Assembly (NCBI RefSeq): GCF_000005505.3 | Contig: NC_016133.3 | Coordinates: forward strand, 44,357,237-44,421,236 | Direction: 5' to 3' | Length of the DNA stretch: 64,000 bases | Source of the DNA: Brachypodium distachyon | Taxonomy: Eukaryota; Streptophyta; Magnoliopsida; Poales; Poaceae | Shown: positions 20,190-33,400 of the stretch, piece after piece | How positions within the stretch are numbered: the stretch's first letter is position 1 | Layout of the letters: the number at the start of each line of letters is the position of its first letter | Position numbers and translations under genes: made by a program | The notes under the pieces: model-generated | What the model saw: the letters and a program-made list of their open reading frames with translations, nothing else | Told to the model about the DNA's origin: nothing | Database searches by the model: none

Positions 20190-21293
20190 ACGACAAGTTG
20201 TCGACTCAGGCGAAGTCGATGACCTTCGGCTCCTTCCACTTCATCGCCCATCCTCTAGCCAGGCGTGCGATCTTCGACGTGCTCAAAGCCAGCGTGGATC
20301 TCGTGTTTGGGGATTTCCATCTCCGAGCCGACCGCTCTGGCATCCTTCGACTGCTGGATCCGATTGCTCCTACAATGGAGGAGTTCCTTTCATCATCCTC
20401 GCCCAAAACGGTCCTGCCGCTGGATCTGACGGGCCCGTTCGACGAAACAGAGTCGATCTTCGACGCGATCTACTCCAACCATGAAGCCAATCGCTCCCCG
20501 CGTGCAGAAAGTCCCATCCCTAGCAACGCTGGCGACTGCTCCGAGCAAGAAAGCTGCCACAGCAGCAGCTATCTCATGCCCCCGTGCACCGTCGCCCAAG
20601 TCTTCATGGCAAGCCCGGTTGCTCCAAAGTCGACGCCACCGCCGGCCACGACCAGCACCCAAACAGCGTAAGCCAGCTGCACAACAACCGAAAAGGCCCA
20701 AGTCCAAACAGTTCTTGACACCTAGGTGCCCCTAAAGGACTTGAGCCCTCTGGAGTTGCAGCTGTACATCAATTCCCGTATGAAGGATCGCCGTGATCTA
20801 GTCAAAGAGAAGGAAGAGTTCGCGAAACTGCAGAAACATGAATTCAAAAGGCTGAAGAAGCTAGACGAAACTACAGAAACACGAATTCAAAAGGCAGAAA
20901 GACTCGTCCAGAATCATTTGACGACTCGGACGGGAACACTTCCTCCTCATGGGGACTCGCATTGCAAGTCTCGGTTCCACGATCTACCAGAGGCAGACAG
21001 GACCCACGCAACCCTCAACCTCGCTTGAAGCTTCATGTCAGTTGACGTTCACGGCGACATGATACATGAGACTCTAGAAGCCGCTCTCCTTGCGGCAAAC
21101 ACTTACTTGCAGTCGATCCAGCCACTCGAGAATGACCCTCGCTCTCGTATCCGCAAACAGATTCTGGAAGGATTGAACAAACCAGGAGCCTCTTGCATCA
21201 GCCAAGACATGACCAATCGAAGACCACCCCGGGACAGGACTCCACCCCGTGGTGACAATGAAGCTCGACACAGCTGCCGCTCACCTCACCCGG
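20190..21293 (+). pseudogene. gag-like relic of an LTR retrotransposon
   Basis: GC-rich plus-strand frames give SFHFIAHPLARRAIFDVLKA, then a lysine-rich coiled-coil-like ELQLYINSRMKDRRDLVKEK, then ALLAANTYLQSIQPLENDPR. The composition and order resemble the N-terminal gag part of grass Gypsy polyproteins; this is an inference. Several stops interrupt it. It ends where the TGTCG start of the next LTR lies, so it was probably the insertion target of that element. Confidence 0.45.
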
Positions 21294-22249
21294 TGTCGTA
21301 CCAGTGGCCCACGGGGTCCCACTGATACGGGACGTGTGGGTAGCAACTGACGAGATCCCGCTAGGCTAGCTCCCCGGGAAGGGCAAACGCGGGAAGCTCA
21401 CCCCCGAGGAAGTAGCTAAGGGGGGTTGTGGAAAGACGCTCACTGGCAAGACCATCACACGGGAGGTTAAAAGCTCTGACATCATTGACAAAGTCAAGGC
21501 CAAGATCCAGAACAGAAGAGATACCCGCCTCAGCGACTACCCGGGAACCATGGTCCCGGCAAGGTAATAGCACGTTGCCCCCGCAACGGACTGGGCGCCA
21601 GTACTCGGATGCTCCCGACAACTCGCGCTCGGGCCTACACGTGGGGACAGCAGGACAGCGGAACAGTGAAAACAGGGGAGACAGTAGAGGGAGTGCATTT
21701 AATGCACCGACAGGAGTCACATCGGCAGGGCTAGCCTTGCTCAGTAAGGCAAGAACGACTACCCTACGGTTTATTTTATTTACCGTGTACAGTGGCCTGG
21801 GCACTGCATGAAGCCCAGCGTGGATCAACAGTAGTGTGAGCTTTATGGCGAGGACACGTGGGTGGCTAAGGTGTCACACTGCATGCATAGGCACATGTGG
21901 TATCCCCTTGGCTATAAAAGGAGGACCAATGCCACCGGTCAAAGGGTTCCAATCCCAGTCAAGAAAAGAACATAGCTTAGCATTCACCCAAATAGCAAAG
22001 TTCCTTAGAGGGACAAGTATCAAGCCTGGGTACTCCCAGGCAACCTGTACGCACTCAAACTTGTAAATACAACCAACAGTAGGACGTTGGGTGTTACATC
22101 TTCGGGTGGCCCAAACCTGGGTAAATCTCATGTGTCGACACTTCGTGTCTTTCGCCACAGCAGCGATCGCCAAAGCGATCCCCTCGTCCCCCACCGAAGC
22201 AAAAAGGGTGTGTCCAACATCCCCGGTGCCAGACTTCCGTGCTTCGACA
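21294..22249 (+). mobile_element. 5' LTR of a Gypsy retrotransposon (956 bp)
   Basis: It starts TGTCGTACCAGTGGCCCACG and ends CTTCGACA, giving matched TGTCG...CGACA termini. A TATA box (GCTATAAAAGG) is at 21911-21921, and a U5-like GGACGTTGGGTGTTACATC, CCCAAACCTGGG follows. The sequence right after it (TGGCGCGCTAGGTAGGGGG, 22252-22270) lies where a primer-binding site is expected. No 3' LTR exists in the window. Confidence 0.7.
21433..21537 (+). pseudogene. Ubiquitin-coding fragment inside the Gypsy LTR
   Basis: One plus-strand frame from 21433 reads KTLTGKTITREVKSSDIIDK then VKAKIQ, which is ubiquitin residues 6-31 with four substitutions (R for L15, K for E18, I for T22, K for N25). Similarity continues in a shifted frame (GATACCCGCCT, for the G-I-P-P region) to about 21537. 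It lacks the start and the C-terminal half and is not part of a longer open frame. Matches at 22 of 26 residues of a near-invariant protein make chance similarity implausible. It lies in the U3 part of the LTR, upstream of its TATA box. Confidence 0.8.
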
Positions 22250-22251
22250 TC

Positions 22252-22270
22252 TGGCGCGCTAGGTAGGGGG
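22252..22270 (+). other. Candidate primer-binding site of the Gypsy element
   Basis: TGGCGCGCTAGGTAGGGGG begins two bases after the LTR end. The TGG start fits complementarity to a tRNA CCA tail. The priming tRNA was not identified. Confidence 0.5.
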
Positions 22271-22272
22271 GC

Positions 22273-25200
22273 GTGCAGAGAGCTTCAAGTGACCACCGGC
22301 GTCATCGTCGACGTCGTCCTCGTCGGCATCGCCTTCATCCGCTCGCCATCCCGCCCAAGAAGGCAGACGAGCCTCGGTTCGACTTGCGCGACACTCTTGC
22401 CATGCGTACTCGGTCCCATGACGCCGCCAGGACGTCCCAAGGTCACAGGGACCAGGGGTCCCCCTGGCGGCAACAACCCCAGCAGCAACCGCCGCTGCCA
22501 CCGCCAGCCCCTCGGGCGACGACGGACAACCATCCGAGGGGGCCCTCGGTGCCTCGCGCCGGAGCCAGCCAAATGGGCGACTTCAACGCCGCCCGAGCCA
22601 GCCAGCGGGGTCGCTCGTGGGCTGAAGACGGGCAACAACAGTCGCGTCACATACGACGCCAGTGGATTCTCGGCTCTCTCAACCGAGGGCCCCGGGGGAT
22701 GGCAGCAGGTCCGAGAACCGGCAGCCTCCCGCCCAGACCCCGGCGGAGGCTATCATCGTTGTGCGTGTCATGGTGCATTATGAGCCACCGCAAGGCACGT
22801 CGGCGCATAACGCGTGGAGTGCCGATTTGGACGCACTCCTCGCGCTCGCCGCCCAACAACCGCAAGGTGACGGTGGCCCGGTCGGTTCAGGCCAAGGCCA
22901 GAACCCGAGACGCGGGGATGCTCCCCGTGCCTCGAGACAAGGACAACGTCCTCCACCCGCTGGGGGACAAGATGGTGATGATCCCGAGGATTACTCGGAC
23001 TCGCCACCAACCGTCACGGCAGTTGACGCGCGTGGCGTCCTGAACGCCCGCTAGCAGGAAGACCTCCGCCCGTGCTTGCAGTGCCGGCGCCAGCGCGAGA
23101 TAGAGCGCCAGCGTCCCGGGGAGAAGGAAGATGCTCCTATGGGCGCTGACGACGGCTGCACCGCATTTACCCGCGAGCTGCGCCGGGTGACATGGCCTTG
23201 CAAGTTCCGAGTGCCGGCGCGTACGAAGGACCGTGAATCCCAAGTATTTCCTCCTGACCTACACATTGGGCATGCATGCTATCGGTGCCGATGACAAGGT
23301 TAGGGCCAGCTGGTTCCCCATGGTCTGAAGGGAGCAGCGAGATCTTGGTTGCTGAACCTGCCCGCCGGGTCCATTGCCTCCTGGGTAGATCTGCGCGAGC
23401 AGGTCGTGAACGCGTTCCAGGGCGGCTACAAGCGTCCGGGAACAATGGCAGAACTGCAGACAGTGGTGCAGAAGCCGGGGGAGACGTTGCGGGACTTCAC
23501 CAACAGGTTCTCCAACATCTCCTACTCCATTCCAGAGGCGGAAGCGGCCGTCATCATCAACACATACGCCATCAACGTCCGTGACCCGAAGATGCGTGAG
23601 AAACTGAACAAGCACCGGATCAGGACTACCGGGGATCTGTACGCCCTCGCGCACAAGTGCGCGATGGCCGAGGAATGGCGCCAAACCCACCCGAGGGCTC
23701 CCGGAAGCGCGGCGGGAAGCAAGTGCTTGTTGTGGAACCGGGGGCTCCCCAGAGGCCCACCAAGAAGGTTGCTTCGGCCGGCGCATCGGGGAGAAAGCCG
23801 TCTACAGCCGCTTGCAGCCCCATCCACGCCAACGCCACGCACGACGTGCAGGACTATCGCACCCTCCAAACCATGAAGGAGAAGCGCGAGCAACGCCACG
23901 AGGAACGCCGTGCCGCTGGAGCCTGCTACAACTGTGGGTATATCAGGCACCTCTCCCGCGACCGCCCGAACAACCCGCGCAACGGAGCAGGCCGCAGCGC
24001 GGCCAACAGCAGCGACAAGGGAGAGCCCGCGAGGGGTCGCGGTCAAGGCCGTGGTGGCAAAGACCGGCCTCCCCGGGGACGCGACACACCCCATGCTGAT
24101 TAGCGTGAGGACGACTTCAGCGACGATGTCGACAAGCTCGGCTTCCAGGAGCCTCGCGACGTTGCCTGCATCCACGGGGGAGCATACGCTCTCACATCTC
24201 ATGTCGCCGTGAAGCGGCTCACCCGTGAGGTGTGCACCCTCCGCCCCAGCATGGAGGCCCAACAGCCGTTGAGGTGGTCGCACCTGCCGATCACATTCAA
24301 CTCGGACGATCACCCGATCCTTCCCTTGGGGTCAGTGGTTCTACCCCTCGTGGTGTCATCGATCATCAACAACATGACGGTGACCAAGGTTTTGGTGGAC
24401 AATGGAGCGTGTCTTAACCTTCTGTCCGCCAAGTTAGTGGAGAAGCTTGAGCTGCCCCTGGAGCAGATGAAGCCCACTGACCCGTTCCAGGGGATTAACC
24501 CCGGAGTGGTGCAGCCCATGGGGCGAATCACGCTCCCGGTGACTTTCGGGTCCCGGGAAGCGTTCCGGACTGAGCATGTGTCTTTGTCATGGCTCACACC
24601 CCGTTGTCGTACAACGGGATCATTGGTCGGTCAGCGATGATCAAGTTCAGGGCGATGACTCATTGCGCCTATGGCGTGATGAAGATGCCGTCAACGTATG
24701 GGGTATTATCCATCAAGTGTGACCTGAAGGACGCCGCTAGGTGCGTGGGCGATGTCGTGAAGACCTCCGTAGTGGCAGATTCCGACGACTTCGACGTTGC
24801 CGTGAACGAGGATCCAACTAGACGTGCGCCCCGTCAAGCAGAAGGTTCGCGGGCAAGCACAGGAACGCAAAGACTTCATCCAGCAAGAAGTGGAGAAGCT
24901 CAAGAGTGCCGGGGCAATCAGGGAAGTGTTGTACCCTACTTGGTTAGCAAATCCTGTTGTAGTCCCTAAGGCAGGAAATAAATTGCGCATGTGTGTAGAT
25001 TTCACTAATCTTAATCGTGCATGCCCTAAGGACCTTTTCCCTGTACCCCGTATTGATCAAATAGTAGATTCCGCAGCGGGTTGTGAGTCGTTGTGCTTTT
25101 TGGATGCTTGTTCCGGCTACCATCAGATCAAGATGGCAGTCGAGGATGAGGAAAAAACAGCGTGCATGCCTTTCGGGTTGAAGAACGCGTGCTTGACATT

Positions 25201-27076
25201 TCAGCACGTTTTGCGCGGGTGTCCGGGACCCCAGCTAGGCCGCAATATCGAGGCCTACATGCACGATATCGTCATCAAGTCGAGCCGTGGGGACTCACTC
25301 ATCGGCGACCTGCAGGAGACATTCGACAATCTCCACAGGATTAAGCTCAAGCTTAACCCCGAGAAGTGCATGTTCGGCGTGGACTCGGGGCACTTGCTGG
25401 GCTTCTTGGTTTCTCACCGGGGAATTGAGGCCAATCCATAGAAGATCGAAGCGATCGAGAAGATGGAGGCACCCGGCAAGGTCAGAGATGTCCAGCGCCT
25501 CAACGGTTGTGTTGCGGCGCTCGGGCGTTTCATCTCAAGGTTGGGCGAGCGAGCCTTACCTTTCTTCAAGGTGATGAAGAAGAAGGGCCCAGTCAACTAG
25601 ACCCCCGAGGCAGAAGCGGCGTTCCAGGACTTGAAACAGTATCTAAAGTCACCGCCGATCCTCGTCGCCCCTAAGACGGGCGAGCCGTTGCTGCTTTACT
25701 TGGCAGCGACAGACCAGGTGGCGAGCTCCGTGCTCGTTGCCAAAAGAGAAGAAGAAGTCCCGGGGGCTGAGGCGGTGGAGCAGGGGGCTACCGAAAATCC
25801 TAAGGAACCCCCGGCTACCACTGCTACCCTGGGAGCCGAGGGGCAGCCCACTCAAGCTGTCCCCCGCAAGCGGCTAGTGCAGCACCCCGTGTACTTCGTC
25901 AGCATGGTGTTGCACGATGCCTGGGTACGGTACCCGTAGGTCCAAAAGCTCTCGCGGGGGATCTTGCTCGCTTCACGGAAGCTGCCACACTACTTCCAGG
26001 CGCACAGCATCACGGTCGTGTCCGGGTTTTGCCTGGAGCGGCCCCTCACCAACCGTGAAGCCACCGGGAGGCTAGATGAAGGGTACTGGGTCATGTACTT
26101 CGACGACGCCTTCAGCTTGCAGGGCGCCAGCGCTGGAGTAGTGATCGAGTCACCCACAAGAGATCAACTCAAGTTCATGATTCAGGTCGACTTCGCCAAG
26201 TCCACCAACAACACAGCGGAGTACGATGGATCGCTAGCCGGGCTGCGTGCGGCAATCGCCCTCGACATCAAGCGCCTGGTCGTTCGCGGGGATTCCCAAC
26301 TCGTGATCAATCAGGTGAACAAAGATTACGACTGTCCCCAGATGGCAGCGTACGTGGAAGAAGTGCGAAAACGGGAGTCCAAGTTCAAGAGACTGCGGTT
26401 TGAGCACGTCATGCGCAAGTACAACTTTGTTGCGGATGAGCTATCCAAATGGGCAGCGGAACGCAGTGAGGTGCCTCCTGGAGTATTCGTGCAGAGGCAG
26501 TCAAAGCCCTCTGTCGATCCCAAGTCGGTTGCTGGGAAAGCCCCTCCGGCAACTCAAGGGGATCCTGCAGCCGCGGGGCACCATGCTACTGAACTCGTGG
26601 CATGCTTGAGCCGGGTACCGCCACCTTGGGCCGCGGATATCATTCGCTACCTCAAAGATGGAACCCGTCCAGGAGAAGACCTTGCCGCGGAGCGAGTAGC
26701 CCGGCAAGCAAAGATGTACGCTCTGGTGGACGGAGATTTCTACCGGAGGCGTCCAAATGGAGTTATGCTCCTGTACGTGCTCCGAGAGGAAGGGCGCATG
26801 CTGCTAGAGGATATCCAACGAGTCACATGCTCGCATTGTGTGGCCTCCAGGGCGCTAGCTGGGAAAGCGTTTCGGCACGGCTTCTACTGGTCAACAGTAT
26901 TAGCCGACGCCGAACAATTAGTCAAGACCTGTGAAGCATGCCAGTTTCACACGAAGAAGAGCAACCAACCAGCTCTAAACCCTGCAAGTCATCCCGTTCT
27001 CGTGGCCGTTTGCGGTCTGGGGACTGGATATCGTCGGCAAGATGCCGAAAGCTGTGGGCGGCTACTATTACAAAAG
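22273..27076 (+). pseudogene. Gypsy gag-pol, degenerate and truncated in integrase
   Basis: Domains appear in order. Gag: KVRASWFPM near 23300, then SWVDLREQVVNAFQGGYKRP. A zinc knuckle CYNCGYIRHLSRDR, whose last Cys is Arg. Protease VLVDNGACLNLLS (24384). Reverse transcriptase VCVDFTNLNRACPKDLFPVP, with the active site YMHDIVIKS instead of YxDD. A ribonuclease H with D, E, D, D in MYFDDAFS, NTAEYDGS, VRGDSQLV and FVADELS; this extra RNase H suggests the Tat/Retand lineage. An HHCC zinc finger follows (ending in VKTCEACQFH), then the start of the integrase core in a shifted frame (WGLDIVGKMPKAVGGYYYK). Homology stops near 27076, so the rest of integrase and the 3' LTR are missing. Stop codons and frameshifts occur throughout. 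Confidence 0.85.
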
Positions 27077-27423
27077 AATTAAGCATGTCGTATTTCTGGC
27101 AAACTAAATATTTCTGAAAACTTCATATTTATCATTGACCTTTGGTTTTCCTGAAAGAAAAACCTTGACCTTGGATCGGTGGGCGCATATTTGCCTAGGC
27201 AGTGACCATAAGAAACGGAAAGAAACAACCTAGCGGGCTAGCGGCGATGAACTGACGATAGTCATCGTGGGACAGCAGCCAACGACGAAGCGCCGACCCG
27301 GAATTCCAAAACCCCGTTGTACGATCTCAGCGGCTCAGCCCCTGCGTCCCCTCCTCCTGGTCTACCTTCTGCCGCCGCTGTCCGCTGCCGCCGCCGCCGC
27401 CCTGCGGCATCCCCGCCGGCAAG
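27077..27423 (+). promoter_or_regulatory. Promoter and 5' leader region of the host gene
   Basis: Only about 350 bp separate the truncated Gypsy element from the ATG. The first 150 bases are AT-rich. 27240-27423 is GC-rich with CT- and CCG-repeats typical of grass 5' leaders. No clear TATA box was identified. Confidence 0.4.
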
Positions 27424-30400
27424 ATGAACCCCTTCCTATTCTTTCTTGTCCTGCTGCTGCTCGCTCTGGTAATCTGATCTATTCCGAACCTAGGTCTATT
27501 GTTAGATCTGATCATGTCGACCCGTTTCGCTCGGCATCCTGATGCCACTCTGGTTTGCCCTCCGTCTTCCTCTTGCGCTGCAGGTTCCGTCCCAGGAGGC
27601 GGCCGAGCCCACCACACCGGGGACCCGGACGCGCAAGATTGGCCGCACCGCCGCCTCCTCGGTGTTCTCGCTCTTCAACCTCAAGCCCCAGAGCAAGTTT
27701 TGGACTGAATCCATCATGCGCACAGGTTAGGTTCCTTCATTTCCTTCTTTCTTGGCCTTTGGGATTCCTGCCTGATTGTGGCATTATGTTGTTGGTAATA
27801 CTTACGGGTTTCTTGATTTTGGTAGAATTTGATGACTTGAAGGGTTCGACGTCACGGGACTCCAGCAACAAGGCGCTGCTTAACTTCACAAGAGCTGGTT
27901 GGTTCTTGTGTTGGCTCATTGGTTTTTTAGTGCCATGTCTAAAAGTCAAAGCTTTGACAGAAACTTCAGTGTTGAGTAGCTTAAATGCTTGTTTGGATTG
28001 CGTCCTGGTGCGTTCTATCCTAGCCTAAATAGCAGCCGGACATGTGCCCGCAAGGTGTTTGGTACGCGTACCGGCCAGGCAGCACGCACCTGAGTCAGGC
28101 CACCAAAATTGGTCGCCTGAGCCCGGCTGTTTCTATCACCACTATCTCGCCTGACCAGGCAGCAGTTTTTGTGAGGCATCTTGTCCAGGTTTCTAACCAA
28201 ACAGGCTCTGCAACAACACTTTCTCCTTTTACCTTTGGATGTTGCTATGATTGCATGATAATTTTCAATTGGAATTTTCGCCATTCTTTCAGCAACAGTG
28301 CTGATATAATTGTTTATACAACTAAATAAGCCATAACTACCATATCGGTATCTAATAGAACTTGCTGATTTGATCCTTTTATGTCATGTAGAGTCAATCT
28401 TCCGAGCAACTCTTTCGTTTCTAAGATACTAATGTGAATTTAAAGGAAGTTTAAGTTCTACAGGTCACTAAATCAAGGTTGAAGAGAGAGAAGTAGGTGG
28501 TGGTTATCTCTGTGAAGACCTGCAGTAGAAGAACTAATAAAACCTACGGAACATTTTGGTTTGTATGTAGTCAAGAATTAGCAGGCATGGTATATGGCAA
28601 ATGCAACCTAAATATCAACTTACCAGTCAGGTCCATTTTTGCTACACAATGTTAGTCCAACGGGGCCTTTGTCTTCGCAACCATAAGTTTTTAGTTTTGC
28701 TTCATGTTAAGGACTACGTACTGAAGGTTAGATTTAATTTGTGTGTGGAAGCAATCGATCGAAATACAGATAGTATAGGAGTTGCTATTGTGTCCTCGTC
28801 TGTTCATCAGGGAAGGAAAATAGAACCCTTCGCTACTGTGCTTATCCCTTTTTCCTGCTTTTGCTGTATTCAGGTAATGTTGCAAACTACATGAGCCTGG
28901 CAGAAGTTGATTCGATATATCTTTCGATCCCTGTGAACTTCATCTTTATAGGATTTGATGGGAAAGGAGGCCATGGTGAATTATCCATATGCAATAATAC
29001 TAGTTTCATTAGCTGTTTGTTCATACTGAGCATTAACAGTTCCTTTATTTTTTTAGAGTTTAAGTTAGCACCTGAAGAACTGGAGCGCTGGTTTTCCAAA
29101 ATAGATCACATATTTGAGCACACAAGAATCCCTCCAGTTGGAGAAGTTCTTACCCCGTTCTACAAGACTAGTGTTAAGAAACTAAAGCAATATGATCTTC
29201 CTTTAGTCAGCCATGTGAATCACAAGTAACATATCTCTTCATTTATGGCAGCCGATTCAGTTTATTGCCCAATGTTTTGTAATAGAGCCAAGGTATGCTT
29301 CCGTGAGCAATAATTCTACTATTCCACCGTTTCTGTTTGGTGCAGTTTTTCTGTGCATGCAATACACATGGGAGAAGATGTCATGTCTGTTTTTGAACAT
29401 GCTATAAAAGTTCTATCACGCAGAGAAGATCTGACGGATCTCAGGTCAGATGTTCTTTGTATAGACTCCTTGTTGCAATTCTGACCATCCTGCAATTTAG
29501 CAAAATCTAATAAGAACTGTATCATATGATGATGACAATGAAATATAGTGCAAGCATACCAGAAAAAGGAACCTCAGTCCAATACCCCAATTATGATTGT
29601 ACACCCAAAAGAACCTTAATATGGTTTTGCTCTTGCTGTTACTTGGAAATGGAATGTAATGCTTCGAACGAATAACAGCTTCACTGTTTTCCTTTTCAAA
29701 GATATTGCATGTTTATTATCTAATCTGATGAAATTTGCCTTGGTGTATAAAGATGAATTTACATATTACACTATAATTTATTCATATATTTTTTCTATTT
29801 TTTATATATATATAGACTTCTCTCAATACCTGCATGGAATCTAATACTTCAAACGAATAACACTTCCAATGTTTTCCTTTTCAAAGATTTGCGTGTTTAT
29901 TGTCTGATCTGTTGAAATCTGCCTTGGTATATAATGAGACTTGCATATTACACTATATTTGCTTGTACTTTTTTTCTACTTTTGTTTGATATATATGGAC
30001 TTCTCGCAATACCTGTATGGTAAAAACTGCTTACCATACAGTTAGTAGGAAAACCCTTCGCGCTGACCTTTGCAATTACTTCTACAATGCTACCTTTCAT
30101 TAGCCATCATTTTATCATTTATAATAATAATTATTTTACTTTCTATTCTACAGAGAAAATGAGGCGGCATTTTGGCAAGTGGACAGTGATCAAATGGAAC
30201 ATATATTTTCAACACTTGTCGATCACCTTCAGATACAAGAAGCATACAACATCTTCATTATCAACCCCAAGCCTATTGAAAAAAGCAATCACTATGGTTA
30301 TCGGTGAGTTCGCAGATTCTTCTATAGCATCATATTGTTAACATAATAGGATTCTGATAGGAGATGCACTCATTTACGTTTAGCGACAAGATTGTGATAA

Positions 30401-33400
30401 ATCAATAGCATGATGTGTCATTTTATGGTAACTTTTGATGGTGTGAAAATGTTCAATTTCCTGCTGCGCCGCAACAAATTCAAAATATAATTGCCATCTC
30501 AATATACATGGTTGATAGTGTTACTTGGATGGCAGAACACAAGATTTTGCTAAAAAATAGGTGTCTACATGGACATGGTAATTTTTATTATTTAAATAGC
30601 TGTAGCCAAGATTTCCAGCACCTACCAATGTTACTTAATTGATCATGTATGTCCATGATGTAGATGATCACTACCAAGCCAAGTGCAGTTAGGTACTTCT
30701 ACTATTAAGTCACTATCCTTTATATGTATTGAGTATGAGAATTTTACCATGGAAATGTTGATGTGGCCTTCTGTTTTGACAATATGAAACCATTGAACTG
30801 TTGTGACTAAGTAGCACTGGCGTGCATCTTAGTTACACTTTTTGTTAGTAGTCTTGAATTCTTAATACTCTACATTGCATATTCAGGCCTACATAGAAGC
30901 CTACTTATGAATCTGATTTTGGCATGTTGCATTTATCATGTTGCACACAACCTCTGTTGTTGGTCTAGTCTCATTTTCAGAGTCACTTGAACTTGGAGCT
31001 AGTTCCTTAATTTGATAGTCCATACAGAAACATGAACAGTGTTTATATAACCATTAGTTTATTACAACTTGCAAGTCGAATGGAATATTTACCACCTATT
31101 GTTCGACTGATTACAGCCTACTAGCTCCATTCTAAAATAAGTGATATTATGCAAAGCATGTGGTCAATCTTCTCTAACTTCGAGCACTACTCCACTAGGA
31201 CATGTAAAATATTTACTACAGTTGCATGGAAAATGATAATAATATTTTATTTCCGTGAAGAGTCTTTCCTGATATTATAACCTTTTAGAACTTTTGCAAC
31301 ATACTGCATACAATTTTAGTACTGAAGTTGTACCTTGGAGACGGTAAAAACTGAAAACTAGCATTGCTTATCTTAGAACAGTGGGAGTAATAGTGAAGTG
31401 CCACTCTGGTAGCTTCAACTGAAAGTATGCATCAAAATAAATCAATTTAGTAGTATGTGTTAAGCTTACCCAGAATTATGCTAGATATATCAACCCAATA
31501 CGAGAAATGGTGTTCTAGTTTAGTTTTAAATGATTTGTACCACTTGTTTTCGCATCGAAAGGTATTTTTTTGTCCATGGCTAATTATCTGGACAATTGCT
31601 CTTTTTTAAATCTTTGATAAATCTAAAGTCTGCTGCTAAGATGGAAAGGTTAAAATTGCATACATGTATGTTGGTTTGCTAACTGGGTTGCGTTTTGTTC
31701 ATTTTCTCGTGTCCCATTTTATCATTCAAGTTTAGTTGTACATGTTTGGCAAACAATAAACACCATCTAATTCTTTTCATATTCATTTGTTTAGAGTTCA
31801 TGTTTTGTGCCATCTGTTTTCACAGGAAGGGCTTCTCTGAGTCGGAGATCAACTTGCTCAGGGAGGTAATGCTTGCATGCTTTAGCAAACTTCCGGCCAG
31901 AGTTTGAGAAATATCACTGTGCTTATATCTTGTTGAATGTTGATTTCATAAATCTATTTGGTTTGCACTTGTTATGAAATTCCTTGTACATGATAGATCT
32001 TCAGTTGGGAGCTCTTGGCTTGGTAACATGAGGTCATCATGATTTCATGACTGCTCTTGATAATTATACCTTGTTATGTGTTCTGTGAAGTGTGATACAT
32101 TATGTATGATAGGATGATAGATAGCTTAGTGACTGTGGCCCATAGATGTAGTATAGGACTGTAGGTTGGCCCATGTGGCACACTGGTTCACAGCTCTTCT
32201 GTAACAGAATAACATGCATGGTCTGTTGTAAATAAGAAGAGGTTGCAGCATTGCATGTCAATATATCATTCCAAGATCAGCCAAACAAACATATCACATA
32301 CTCCCTCCGTCCCAAAATAAGTGGTGTGGATTTGTATAGATTCTTACACAAATCCACATCACTTATTTTGCGATGGAGGGAGTATATCATGCTTAACATT
32401 CTATTCAGGTTATAGCTGTGATAATCCAATTTAGATTTTCTCTCTGCTCTCTCATTAAGAGTATGGGACGATATGCATGGTTTGCATCAGTGTTTGTCCG
32501 TCAGTAGTTTCAGACAAATTTATTAGAGATCCTTTTTGAAAGGCGATATGTATAATGTGAAGGCTGCATAGTTAGTCAATTATCTAAGAAGGATATGGTA
32601 GGCAGAGGAAAATGATGTTGAAACAATATGTATGCTACTTTCTTTCTTAGTTGTATTAGTCATTAGTTGCATGTGTTTGTTCATTAAAGTTTCCTCTCAC
32701 ATACTAGAGAAAATGCACTATCGACATTCTGTTGGTTTGTAGTCTCAGCTTTTGTCCATACACGGTTGATTTTGCAAAAAAGTCTTGCCTGGGTGTTGTT
32801 CCATATCCTTGAGTTCTACTTATTTAATACAGACAATTTTTAATTGTGCATCTCCAATGATGTCACTGGATTATTATTCTATAGACACTAGACAGATAGT
32901 GCACAGACTTGTGTTTACTTGACGTGAATGTCCTTATTGATTATGGATGCATTTTGTTCTTTGGTGGGTAAAGCTGTACTGTGTTGGACCATGACATGTT
33001 CGTGATTGTTTTTCTCAGAATAAGACCCTGCAAGCTCAGATACTCCAATCAAAAAGTGACAAAAAACTCTATCTTGGTAATTATTGTCTTTCCTTTTTAT
33101 GATATTATTATTTCTGAGTTCCTGTATCATTTAATATTGCCTCCTCAGAGGTTGGTTTATGCAAAAAAAATAGGTTTTGTCAATAAGGATTATTGCTTTA
33201 ATATGGGTATACCAATTTTTGTGGATATAAGGGTGCGTTTGGTTGGCTGGATTGGGGTGGATGGGACAGGGATATCCATCTTTTTGAGGGATAGCCTTTG
33301 TTTGATTGGGTGGACAGCATGGATATGGATAGCCAGGTATTTGGAATATTCCTTGTAGATGCTGGATGAGGAGATCCCTATAATTTGCCTGGATTTGCTC

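Noticed and set aside
27988..28206. Tourist-like MITE in intron 3 (GCTTGTTTGG...CCAAACAGGC)
   Set aside because: Inverted ends are only partly alike and no TAA/TTA duplication is visible.
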